The position numbers were made by a program, and so were the translations under genes. This document shows, one piece after another, positions 56,873 to 64,000 of a stretch of 64,000 nucleotides of DNA. The stretch is from Microbacterium galbinum (GTDB taxonomy: Bacteria > Actinomycetota > Actinomycetes > Actinomycetales > Microbacteriaceae). Position 1 is the first letter of the stretch; every line of letters begins with the position of its first letter. A model generated the notes under the pieces. That model had not been told where the DNA came from, did not search any database, and was given only the letters and a program-made list of their open reading frames with translations. The stretch lies in the NCBI RefSeq assembly GCF_023101185.1, contig NZ_CP078077.1, positions 2,137,630 through 2,201,629 of the forward strand, given 5' to 3'.

Positions 56873-57727
56873 TCACGCCAGCGGGCGGAGACCCTCCACG
56901 AGAGGAGTGGTCGGGCGGCCGATCAGACGCGCGAGCGTCCCGTCGGTGTCGGCCAGTGCGCCGTCGCGGATGCCCGCGTCGAGCGCGGTGACGAAGCCGA
57001 CGGTTCCCGCGTCGAGACCCGCGGACTCGAGAGCGGCGGCGTGCTCCTCGGCGGTCAGCGCGCGGTACTCGACGGGGCTGCCGATGACCTCGGCGATCGC
57101 GGCGGCGAGCTCGTCGTAGGTCCATGCGACGTCGCCGCCGAGCTCGTACGCCTGGCCGAGGTGGCCGTCTTCCAGCAGCACGACCGCCGCGGCATCCGCG
57201 AAGTCCTTGCGGCTCGCCGAGGCCACGCGGCCATCGCCGACGCTGGCCGCCACGACGCCGGTCTCGCGGGCCTGCGCGATGTTGCCTGCGTAGTTCTCGG
57301 TGTACCAGTTGTTCCGCAGGATCACGGCGGGGATGCCGGACGCGGCGATGAGCTCCTCGGTCGCCTTGTGCTCGGGGGCGAGCACGAGATCGCTCGTCGG
57401 GGCCTTCGGAGCACTCGTGTAGACGAGCTTGCCGACTCCGGCCGCCTTCGCCGCGTCGATGACGGCCTGGTGCTGCGCGGTGCGGCGACCGACCTCGGAA
57501 CCCGAGATCAGGAGCACCGAGTCGACGCCCTCGAGCGCCGCCGCGATCGTGTCGGCCCGGTCGTAGTCGACGACCGCGGTGCGCACGCCGCGGGCGGCGA
57601 TGTCGGATGCCTTGGTGAGGTCGCGCACGCCCGCGACGATCGACGACGGCTCCGCGCCGCGCTCGAGGAGGCTGTCGATGACGAGGCGGCCGAGCTGTCC
57701 GGTGGCGCCGGTGACGAGAATGGTCAT
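56873..57727 (-). CDS. NAD(P)H-binding oxidoreductase, QorB/NmrA-like
   Basis: A 284-residue atypical SDR. The dinucleotide fold is in ILVTGATGQLGRLV (residues 3-16), followed by the KLVYTSAPKAP and ILRNNWYTENY segments of the NmrA/QorB group. QorB reduces quinones with NADPH in other bacteria. The ATG at 57727 has GAAAGGACC upstream. It is divergent from an HxlR regulator at 57822, and the arrangement matches the E. coli ytfG-ytfH pair, suggesting electrophile- or quinone-responsive control. Confidence 0.9.
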   Translation of the reverse strand: MTILVTGATGQLGRLVIDSLLERGAEPSSIVAGVRDLTKASDIAARGVRTAVVDYDRADTIAAALEGVDSVLLISGSEVGRRTAQHQAVIDAAKAAGVGKLVYTSAPKAPTSDLVLAPEHKATEELIAASGIPAVILRNNWYTENYAGNIAQARETGVVAASVGDGRVASASRKDFADAAAVVLLEDGHLGQAYELGGDVAWTYDELAAAIAEVIGSPVEYRALTAEEHAAALESAGLDAGTVGFVTALDAGIRDGALADTDGTLARLIGRPTTPLVEGLRPLA

Positions 57728-57793
57728 GAGGGTCCTTTCGTGGGAATGACACCTTCGACAACCCCGCGCTGATTCGAAACCTTCCGACCTGCG

Positions 57794-57818
57794 GGTACCC
57801 ACTTTGAAGTAAGGTACC
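57794..57818. promoter_or_regulatory. HxlR-type operator
   Basis: GGTACC flanks an ACTT-TG-AAGT core (57794-57799, 57801-57810, 57813-57818), a 25-bp imperfect dyad just upstream of the HxlR gene ATG. TACTT/AAGTA-like half sites are typical of HxlR/MarR-type regulators. Confidence 0.65.
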
Positions 57819-57821
57819 TAC

Positions 57822-58187
57822 ATGACGGTGAGTTATGCGCAGATCCGGGAAAGCACCCCGCTCGTCTTCGAGCAGGGGTGCAGCACCCGCGTGATCCTCG
57901 ACCACGTGATGAGCAAGTGGGGCGTTCTCGTTCTCTCGTCGTTGTCGGACGGAACGCTGCGCTGGGGAGAGCTGCGCCGCGAGGTCGACGGCATCAGCGA
58001 GAAGATGCTCGCCTCCACGCTGCGCACCCTCGCCGACGACGGCCTCGTGCACCGCGAGTCGTTCCCGACGGTGCCCCCGCACGTCGAATACAGCCTGACC
58101 CCGCTCGGGCGCGACCTCATGGAGCGGATGCTGCCGCTGATGGCCTGGATCGCCGACCACGCCGACGGGATGCTCGGGCGAAACTGA
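57822..58187 (+). CDS. HxlR family transcriptional regulator
   Basis: A 121-residue winged-helix regulator. The HxlR core is the STRVILDHVMSKWGVLVLSS segment, followed by LRWGELRREVDGISEKMLAS and the wing ending VEYSLTPLGRDLM. Cys20 in EQGCSTRV is the position used by redox- or electrophile-sensing members such as YodB and HypR. It probably represses the divergent QorB-like gene and itself through the dyad at 57794-57818. Confidence 0.92.
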   Translation: MTVSYAQIRESTPLVFEQGCSTRVILDHVMSKWGVLVLSSLSDGTLRWGELRREVDGISEKMLASTLRTLADDGLVHRESFPTVPPHVEYSLTPLGRDLMERMLPLMAWIADHADGMLGRN

Positions 58188-58266
58188 ACTGCGGGTTTCA
58201 CACAACTGCGGATTTCGTCGCGTACGCACCCATTCGCGGATGGAATCAGTCGTTCGGAGAAAGTCA

Positions 58267-58296
58267 TTGACGCGATAACCGCAATGGCCCTACTGT
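58267..58296 (+). promoter_or_regulatory. Promoter of the APC permease
   Basis: TTGACG (58267-58272) and TACTGT (58291-58296) are separated by 18 bp, 6 nt before the ATG at 58303. The spacing implies a leaderless or very short-leader mRNA. Confidence 0.55.
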
Positions 58297-58302
58297 CTGA
58301 CC

Positions 58303-59844
58303 ATGGCAGCTACGACGCCCATCCACCTGGAACGGCCCGACGGCAAGGGGCTGGCGGCAGGCACACTCGGGCTCTGGGGTTCGACCGTGATCGGTCTCGC
58401 CTCCACCGCGCCCGTGTACTCGCTCGTCGCCACGCTCGGCTTCGTGGTCCTCGCCGTCGGCGCGCAGGCGCCCATCGCCTTCATCATCGCCTTCGTGCCG
58501 ATGCTCCTCATCGCGTTCGCGTATCGAGAGCTCAACAACGCCGTGCCCGACTGCGGCACCACGTTCACCTGGGGCACCAAGGCGTTCGGCCCGTGGGTGG
58601 GCTGGATGGGAGGCTGGGGCGTCGCCGTCGCGGGCATGGTCGTGCTCGCCAACCTCGCGCAGATCGCCTCGGTCTACTTCTGGTCGCTGATCGGGCAGGA
58701 CCTCGCCAACAACGACTGGCGCGTGGTCGTGGTGGCCGTCGTCTTCATCGCCGCGATGACGTGGGTGAGCTGGCGTGGGGTCGAGATCGGCGAGCGCATC
58801 CAGAACATCCTGCTCGGCATCCAGTACCTCGCCCTCGGCATCTTCATCGTCACTGCTCTCTGGCAGTTCTTCGCGGGAACGGCGCCGAACCCGACGCCCT
58901 TCGACCTGGAGTGGCTGAACCCGTTCGCGTTCACCGACTGGTCGGGCTTCACGGAGGCCATCCTGCTCGCCCTCTTCATCTACTGGGGCTGGGACACCTG
59001 CCTCGCCTTGAACGAGGAGACCAAGGACCCGAAGCGCATCCCGGGCCGCGCGGCTCTGCTCACCACCGTCATCCTGCTCTTCACCTACGTCGCGGTCACC
59101 ATCGCGGCCATGATGTACGCGGGCCTCGGCGAGACGGGTACGGGACTCGGCAACGAGGCCAACGCCGACGACTTCTTCCTCGCCATCAAGGACGGGCTGC
59201 TCGGACCGTTCGGGTGGGTTCTCGTGGTCTCGGTGATCATCTCGGCGATCTCCTCGACGCAGACCACGATCCTCCCGACCGCGCGCGGCACCCTCGCGAT
59301 GGGCGTCTATCGTGCGCTTCCCGCGAAGTTCAAGGACGTGCATCCGAAGTACAAGACGCCGTCGTTCTCGACGATCGTCATGGGCGTGGTCGCCTCGGTC
59401 TACTACATCGGCATGACGCTCATCAGCGACAACATCCTGCAGGACTCGATCCTGTCGCTCGGCCTCGCCATCGCCTTCTACTACGCGATCACCGGCTTCG
59501 CCTGCGTCTGGTACTTCCGTCGTGACATCTTCCGCTCGCCGCGCGAGTTCTTCTTCAAGGGCCTCTTCCCCCTGTTGGGTGGACTGATGCTCACCGGAGC
59601 GTTCGTGCAGTCGGCGATCGACATGTGGGACGTCGACTACGGCTACACCGTGCTGTTCGGCATCGGCGGCACCTTCGTGATCGGCATCGGATCGCTGGCG
59701 TTCGGTCTCGTGCTGATGTTCGTCTGGTACCTGTTCCCGCGGTCGAAGAGGTTCTTCCGCGGCGAGAGCCTGAACCGCGACACCCAGGTGATGGTGCCGG
59801 ATGAGCCGGCGACCACCATCCGTTCGATCGACGGCGGCATCTGA
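58303..59844 (+). CDS. APC superfamily amino acid permease
   Basis: A 513-residue transporter with about 12 membrane helices. The first helix region shows GLWGSTVIGLASTAPVYSLV, corresponding to the unwound substrate-binding segment of APC carriers. The NEETKDPKRIPGRA sequence between helices 6 and 7 is the usual cytoplasmic-loop signature (residues about 237-250). The substrate is not determined, but amino acids or amines are likely. A promoter lies immediately upstream, and the terminator at 59861-59902 follows. Confidence 0.9.
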   Translation: MAATTPIHLERPDGKGLAAGTLGLWGSTVIGLASTAPVYSLVATLGFVVLAVGAQAPIAFIIAFVPMLLIAFAYRELNNAVPDCGTTFTWGTKAFGPWVGWMGGWGVAVAGMVVLANLAQIASVYFWSLIGQDLANNDWRVVVVAVVFIAAMTWVSWRGVEIGERIQNILLGIQYLALGIFIVTALWQFFAGTAPNPTPFDLEWLNPFAFTDWSGFTEAILLALFIYWGWDTCLALNEETKDPKRIPGRAALLTTVILLFTYVAVTIAAMMYAGLGETGTGLGNEANADDFFLAIKDGLLGPFGWVLVVSVIISAISSTQTTILPTARGTLAMGVYRALPAKFKDVHPKYKTPSFSTIVMGVVASVYYIGMTLISDNILQDSILSLGLAIAFYYAITGFACVWYFRRDIFRSPREFFFKGLFPLLGGLMLTGAFVQSAIDMWDVDYGYTVLFGIGGTFVIGIGSLAFGLVLMFVWYLFPRSKRFFRGESLNRDTQVMVPDEPATTIRSIDGGI

Positions 59845-59860
59845 CCCTTCCCCGGATCGC

Positions 59861-59902
59861 GATGACGGCCCCGGCATCCGCGGATGCTCCGGGGCCGTCA
59901 TC
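59861..59902 (+). terminator. Hairpin terminator after the APC permease
   Basis: GATGACGGCCCCGG (59861-59874) pairs with CCGGGGCCGTCATC (59889-59902), and GCATCC/GGATGC add inner pairs for a stem of about 20 bp. It lies 17 bp past the stop and before the truA promoter. Confidence 0.75.
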
Positions 59903-59925
59903 GTGGGTGTCCTAGGCTTGTCGAC

Positions 59926-60768
59926 GTGCGCATCCGGCTCGACATCGCCTATGACGGAACCCACTTCCGCGGGTGGGCCCGGCAGCCGACGCTGCGCACC
60001 GTGCAGGGCACGCTCGAAGAGGCGCTGGCGCGGATCGTGGGTTCCGACGTGCGGCTGGTCGTCGCCGGACGCACGGATGCCGGAGTGCACGCCTCCGGCC
60101 AGGTCGCGCACGTCGACCTCGACGACGCGCAGTGGGCGCGCATCGAGTCCCGGCACGGACGCGCCGCCATCGACCCGGCCGCCTCGATCGCCGGACGGAT
60201 GCGCGGCGTGCTCGGCGCGTACTCCGACGTGGCGGTGCGCCGCACCTCGATCGCGCCCGAGGGATTCGACGCGCGGTTCTCGGCGGTCTGGCGCCGCTAT
60301 CGCTACCGGCTCGCCGACGAGGTCGCGGGGTTCGATCCGCTGCGCCGCCTCGACACCACGAGCGTGCGGGGCCGACTCGACGCATCCGCGATGGATGCCG
60401 CGGCGCAGACCCTCATCGGTCTGCACGACTTCGCCGCCTACTGCAAGCCGCGTGACGAGGCCACGACCATCCGTACGCTTCTCGACTACCGGTGGACCCG
60501 CGATCCCGAGGGAGTGCTGGTCGCCGAGGTCAAGGCCGACGCGTTCTGCCACAGCATGGTGCGCGCGCTCGTCGGCGCCTGCGTGGCCGTGGGGGAGGGG
60601 CGACTGGACGTCGGCGACCTTGTGGTGCTGCGCGACGCGCTCACCCGCACGAGCGAGTTCAAGGTGCTCGCCGCGCGGGGGCTGATCCTCACCGAGGTCG
60701 GCTATCCGGCCGACGATCTGCTCGCCGCGCGCGCCGAACAGACGCGGGCGCGACGCGACAGCGAGTGA
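59926..60768 (+). CDS. truA: tRNA pseudouridine synthase A
   Basis: A 280-residue TruA, which makes pseudouridine at positions 38-40 of tRNAs. The N-terminal RLDIAYDGTHFRGWARQP and the catalytic Asp in VVAGRTDAGVHASGQVAHV (near residue 52) are canonical. DFAAYCK and the C-terminal FCHSMVRALVGA also match. The GTG at 59926 follows a TAGGCT box (59913-59918) by 7 nt, so it is leaderless. It is often adjacent to ribosomal-protein genes in actinobacteria, and here lies about 1.7 kb before rplM. Confidence 0.95.
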   Translation: MRIRLDIAYDGTHFRGWARQPTLRTVQGTLEEALARIVGSDVRLVVAGRTDAGVHASGQVAHVDLDDAQWARIESRHGRAAIDPAASIAGRMRGVLGAYSDVAVRRTSIAPEGFDARFSAVWRRYRYRLADEVAGFDPLRRLDTTSVRGRLDASAMDAAAQTLIGLHDFAAYCKPRDEATTIRTLLDYRWTRDPEGVLVAEVKADAFCHSMVRALVGACVAVGEGRLDVGDLVVLRDALTRTSEFKVLAARGLILTEVGYPADDLLAARAEQTRARRDSE

Positions 60769-60842
60769 ATCAATAACAGACCCGCGCGGCCAAGACAACC
60801 CGGAGCCCACCCATAGCGGCCGGGGGTAGCGTGGCAACGATC

Positions 60843-61511
60843 ATGAAGGTCATCTCGTACAACCTCCGCAAGCACCGGGCCGCCAGCGAGCTCGTGGCGC
60901 TCGTCGGCGAGCACGATCCCGACATCCTGTGCCTGCAGGAGTGCGACGTGCAGCACCTGCCCGAGAGCATCGGCGGTCTCGTGCTCGCCGACGCGACCCA
61001 GGGGAACCGGCTCGGCCTGGCGCTGTACTACCGGTCGAGCACTTTCCGGTTGCGCGAGATCCGGGCGATCGGGCTCAAGAAGTCGCTCCACGACCGCATG
61101 CTCAAGCCCGCGCACGAGCGCATCCTCGCCGCGCGGCTGGTCGACATCGACGAGGGGCGCGAGATCATCGTGGGGTCCTTCCACGCGGCTCCGCTCACGG
61201 CGCTGAACTCGCTGCGACGGCACCAGATCCGAGCGGCGCTGACGTCGCTGGCGGCCCTCGGCGAGGGGCTGCCGCAGCTCATGGTCGGGGACTACAACTA
61301 CCCGGTGTTCAAGGAGAATCTCGGCCAGGCCGTGCGGGACCACGGGTACGCCCTGACCCTCAGCGACGATCACACCTACACGCGCTATCGCGTGTTCCGG
61401 GGTCACTACGACTTCGCGACGTCGACGGGCTTCGAGATCGAGCGGATCACGACCCTGCCGCAGGGCACCAGCGATCACCGTCCGATCCTCGTCTCGGTGC
61501 ATCCGGACTGA
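60843..61511 (+). CDS. Endonuclease/exonuclease/phosphatase family protein
   Basis: A 222-residue EEP-fold hydrolase. Catalytic elements are SYNLRKH with Asn7, the metal-binding Glu in CLQECDV, the VGDYNYP motif and the final SDHRPI His. It could be a nuclease, phosphatase or phospholipase. It lacks a signal peptide, so it is cytosolic. The ATG at 60843 is preferred because the -10 box TAGCGT (60827-60832) overlaps the alternative GTG at 60831. Confidence 0.82.
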   Translation: MKVISYNLRKHRAASELVALVGEHDPDILCLQECDVQHLPESIGGLVLADATQGNRLGLALYYRSSTFRLREIRAIGLKKSLHDRMLKPAHERILAARLVDIDEGREIIVGSFHAAPLTALNSLRRHQIRAALTSLAALGEGLPQLMVGDYNYPVFKENLGQAVRDHGYALTLSDDHTYTRYRVFRGHYDFATSTGFEIERITTLPQGTSDHRPILVSVHPD

Positions 61512-61543
61512 CGCCGCAGACCCGGATGCCGCAGACTCGAAGC

Positions 61544-62296
61544 ATGACGACGATTCCCGCAGTCCTGGTCGGCGGGCCGACGCTGTACTTCACGTACGGC
61601 GGTTACGGCTTCCTGACCGATCCGACGTTCGACGAACCCGGTGTGTACGAGGGAGGATCACGCCTGCGCAAGCTGACGGGTCCGGCCGTGCGTCCCTCCG
61701 CGCTCGGCCCGATCGACGTGGTGCTGCTGTCGCACGACGAGCACGCCGACAACCTCGACAACGCGGGTCGCGCCCTGCTGCCCGAGGTGCCGCTGGTGCT
61801 GGGCACGGCGGAGTCGGCGACGCGGATCCCGCAGGTCGCGGGGCTCGTACCGTGGCAGGAGCATCGGATCGGCGATGTCACCGTGACGGCGGTGCCCGCG
61901 CTCCACGGACCCGAGGGGGCGGAGGCCGTGGTCGGGTTCGTCACGGGTTTCGTGCTCGAGGCGCCCGGCGAGCCCACCGTCTACGTCTCGGGCGACAACG
62001 CCTCGGTCGATCTCGTGCGCCGCATCAGCGAGCGGTTCCCGGCGATCGCGATCGCCGTGCTGTTCACGGGCGCCGCGAACGTCGGTGCCTTCGGCGACAC
62101 CGATCTCACGCTGAACGCGCGGACGGCGCTCGAGGCGGCGGGCGTGCTGGCGGATGCCGTCATCGTGCCGGTGCACGCGGAGGGATGGCTCCACTTCTCG
62201 GAGACCCTCGAGCGGCTGGTAGGGATCTTCGAGCACGCCGAGCAGGGGCACCGGCTGCGTGTGCTGACGCCGGGGGAGCGGTCCGACCTCGCGTGA
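61544..62296 (+). CDS. MBL-fold metallohydrolase
   Basis: A 250-residue metallo-beta-lactamase-fold protein like UlaG-type lactonases. The metal-binding HxHxDN motif reads SHDEHADNLD (residues about 64-73), an Asp lies in YVSGDNAS (near 149), and a His is near 209 (PVHAEGW). The ATG at 61544 follows a CAGACT box (61532-61537) by 6 nt. The substrate is unknown. It lies between the EEP protein and rplM, but its own promoter makes it independent. Confidence 0.85.
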   Translation: MTTIPAVLVGGPTLYFTYGGYGFLTDPTFDEPGVYEGGSRLRKLTGPAVRPSALGPIDVVLLSHDEHADNLDNAGRALLPEVPLVLGTAESATRIPQVAGLVPWQEHRIGDVTVTAVPALHGPEGAEAVVGFVTGFVLEAPGEPTVYVSGDNASVDLVRRISERFPAIAIAVLFTGAANVGAFGDTDLTLNARTALEAAGVLADAVIVPVHAEGWLHFSETLERLVGIFEHAEQGHRLRVLTPGERSDLA

Positions 62297-62318
62297 GCCC
62301 GGTTCGCGTGAGGCCGGT

Positions 62319-62347
62319 TTGAGGGACCGCGCTCGGTAGCGTATGCT
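62319..62347 (+). promoter_or_regulatory. rplM promoter and leader
   Basis: TTGAGG (62319-62324) and TATGCT (62342-62347) are separated by 17 bp. The transcript would have a leader of about 139 nt (62354-62492) with GGGTG-CAT-CACCC and CCAC-CCCGGA-GTGG hairpins, possibly for autoregulation by L13. Confidence 0.65.
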
Positions 62348-62492
62348 GTCTCTTTGGTGCCCGTGCCGCTCGTCGGCGGGGTGCATCACCCGAACGTGAG
62401 CCCTCCACTGGCGTGTTCCTCCCTCTCGGGAAGAACCACCCCGGAGTGGGATTCACGAACTTCTCCGTTCGACACAAGAAAGCAGCACTATC

Positions 62493-62939
62493 GTGACGCG
62501 CACTTACACCCCGAAGGCCGGCGAGGTCCAGCGTGACTGGGTCGTCATCGACGCCACCGACGTCGTTCTCGGCCGTCTCGCCTCGCACGCGGCAACGCTC
62601 CTGCGTGGCAAGCACAAGCCCACCTTCGCCAACCACATCGACTCCGGTGACTTCGTCATCATCGTGAACGCAGAGAAGGTCGCGCTCACGGGTCAGAAGC
62701 TCCAGAAGAAGCTGGCCTACCGCCACTCGGGTTACCCGGGCGGCCTCAAGTCGGTCACCTACGCCGAGCTCCTCGAGAAGAACCCGGTCCGCGCCGTGGA
62801 GAAGGCCATCCGTGGCATGCTCCCGAAGAACAGCCTCGGCCGCCAGCAGCTGTCCAAGCTCAAGGTGTACGTCGGTGCCGAGCACCCGCACGCCGCGCAG
62901 CAGCCCCAGCCGTACACCCTCGACCAGGTCGCCCAGTAA
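62493..62939 (+). CDS. rplM: 50S ribosomal protein L13
   Basis: A 148-residue L13. The N-terminal [35 protein letters not shown] and [12 protein letters not shown] are standard. It begins with GTG and has only a weak AAGAAAG ribosome-binding site. rpsI follows 27 nt later, the universal L13-S9 operon. Expression is likely controlled through the long structured leader. Confidence 0.97.
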   Translation: MTRTYTPKAGEVQRDWVVIDATDVVLGRLASHAATLLRGKHKPTFANHIDSGDFVIIVNAEKVALTGQKLQKKLAYRHSGYPGGLKSVTYAELLEKNPVRAVEKAIRGMLPKNSLGRQQLSKLKVYVGAEHPHAAQQPQPYTLDQVAQ

Positions 62940-62966
62940 GCGCCGTACAGACTTAAGGACATACTC

Positions 62967-63452
62967 GTGGCTGACATCCAGGACACCACCGAAACCCCCC
63001 AGAGCTTCTCGACCTCGACCCCCGAGACCGACGCAGTCGAGGCGGCTCCCCGCCCCGTGCTCAGCGTCCCGGGCGCCGCAGTCGGTCGTCGCAAGCAGGC
63101 CATCGCCCGCGTGCGTCTGATCCCCGGCTCGGGAACGATCACGGTCAACGGCCGTTCGATCGAGGACTACTTCCCGAACAAGCTGCACCAGCAGCTCATC
63201 AACGACCCGTTCACGGTCCTCAACCTCGCCGGCGGCTACGACGTCATCGCGCGCATCTCCGGTGGTGGCCCCTCGGGCCAGGCCGGTGCGCTGCGTCTCG
63301 GCATCGCCCGTGCCCTCAACGGCATCGACGAGGAGAACAACCGCCCGACCCTGAAGAAGGCCGGCTTCCTCTCGCGCGACGCTCGCGTCAAGGAGCGCAA
63401 GAAGGCTGGACTCAAGAAGGCCCGCAAGGCGCCTCAGTACTCGAAGCGTTAA
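62967..63452 (+). CDS. rpsI: 30S ribosomal protein S9
   Basis: A 161-residue S9. The C-terminal [20 protein letters not shown] plus KR and the [20 protein letters not shown] core are diagnostic. The first 45 residues are a poorly conserved acidic extension common in actinobacteria. The GTG has TTAAGGA upstream. It follows rplM and precedes glmM by 15 nt, so the three are probably one operon. Confidence 0.97.
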   Translation: MADIQDTTETPQSFSTSTPETDAVEAAPRPVLSVPGAAVGRRKQAIARVRLIPGSGTITVNGRSIEDYFPNKLHQQLINDPFTVLNLAGGYDVIARISGGGPSGQAGALRLGIARALNGIDEENNRPTLKKAGFLSRDARVKERKKAGLKKARKAPQYSKR

Positions 63453-63467
63453 GGTCCACTGCTTCCG

Positions 63468-64000
63468 ATGCCGATCTTTGGCACGGACGGTGTGCGGGGG
63501 CTTGCCAATGGCATCCTCACCGCCGACCTCGCGCTCACCCTGGCCCAGGCGACTGCTGTCGTCCTGGGCCAGGGCCGTACTGCGGAGGCACGCAAAGCCG
63601 AAGGCAAGCGTCTGACCGCAGTCGTGGCTCGCGACCCCCGGGTCTCGGGACACTTCCTGACCGCGGCGGTCGCCGCCGGTCTCGCCTCCTCGGGCGTCGA
63701 CGTGCTCGAGGCGGGTGTCATCCCGACCCCCGCGCTGGCGTTCCTCGTCGCCGACCGTGACGCCGACTTCGGTGTCATGATCTCGGCGTCGCACAACGCG
63801 GCGCCCGACAACGGGATCAAGATCTTCGCGCGCGGCGGCGTCAAGCTGCCCGACGTCGTCGAGCAGCGCATCGAGGCCGCCATGTCCGGCGAGATGCTGC
63901 GCCCCACCGGCGAGGGCGTCGGTCGGATCGACCGGTTCTCGGATGCCGAGGACCGGTACGTCGTGCACCTCCTGGGGTCGCTGCCGAATCGGCTCGAGGG
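63468..64000 (+). CDS. glmM: Phosphoglucosamine mutase (N-terminal part)
   Basis: This gene starts at an ATG at 63468 and runs off the right edge of the window; 177 residues are visible. The start [15 protein letters not shown] and the phosphoserine loop [18 protein letters not shown] (about residues 102-119, Ser in SASHN) are canonical for GlmM. It converts glucosamine-6-phosphate to glucosamine-1-phosphate for UDP-GlcNAc synthesis. The rplM-rpsI-glmM order is typical of actinobacteria. Confidence 0.95.
   Translation, partial: MPIFGTDGVRGLANGILTADLALTLAQATAVVLGQGRTAEARKAEGKRLTAVVARDPRVSGHFLTAAVAAGLASSGVDVLEAGVIPTPALAFLVADRDADFGVMISASHNAAPDNGIKIFARGGVKLPDVVEQRIEAAMSGEMLRPTGEGVGRIDRFSDAEDRYVVHLLGSLPNRLE

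Overview
This window is a high-GC actinobacterial chromosome segment, most like Microbacterium or a close relative in Microbacteriaceae. The grounds are the strong GC third-position bias, short leaderless promoters (a TANNNT box 5-10 nt before the start codon), a CcsA/ResB (system II) cytochrome c maturation locus, the menaquinone genes, and housekeeping blocks rpoB-rpoC and rplM-rpsI-glmM. The two edge genes, aspS at the left and glmM at the right, are cut off by the window.

Layout. 1-7.7 kb: start of aspS, then a cytochrome c maturation locus (histidine phosphatase, TlpA-like thioredoxin, CcdA, ResB, CcsB). It is interrupted at 1.2-3.4 kb by a small redox-regulation island: a dithiol FAD reductase, a 32-residue ORF with a MarR regulator, and a MerR regulator. 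7.8-13.3 kb: YhgE/Pip and MMPL membrane proteins divergent from a TetR regulator. 13.3-16.5 kb: menC, menB and menE. 16.5-26.2 kb: methyltransferases, a two-component system with an FtsX-type ABC transporter, a ComB-like phosphatase, small membrane and SprT proteins, and an LCP ligase. 26.3-37.4 kb: a sugar ABC transporter, a GH3 NagZ-like enzyme, a MurR/RpiR regulator and a peptide ABC transporter. Together they look like amino-sugar or peptidoglycan-fragment uptake.

38.1-45.8 kb: rpoB-rpoC. 45.8-53.4 kb: a lipoprotein, a PfkB kinase, tRNA-Tyr, an SDR, an EF-G-binding-type zinc-finger protein, an enoyl-CoA hydratase, an inositol-phosphatase family enzyme, an M23 peptidase, tRNA-Thr and tRNA-Met. 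53.4-55.7 kb: a minus-strand operon of a haem-oxygenase-like diiron protein, a CDGSH iron-sulfur protein and a FUSC membrane protein. 55.8-62.3 kb: small enzymes, a QorB/HxlR pair, an APC permease, truA, an EEP-family hydrolase and an MBL hydrolase. 62.3-64 kb: rplM, rpsI and the start of glmM.

There are no rRNA genes, CRISPR arrays, insertion sequences or prophage genes. No intergenic gap exceeds about 220 bp. The best leads are the MerR operator pair, the MMPL/degenerate-NBD fusion, the diiron/CDGSH/FUSC operon, an Asn at the rifampicin-site His of RpoB, a repeat element used as coding sequence in menB, and several very long perfect hairpins between genes.
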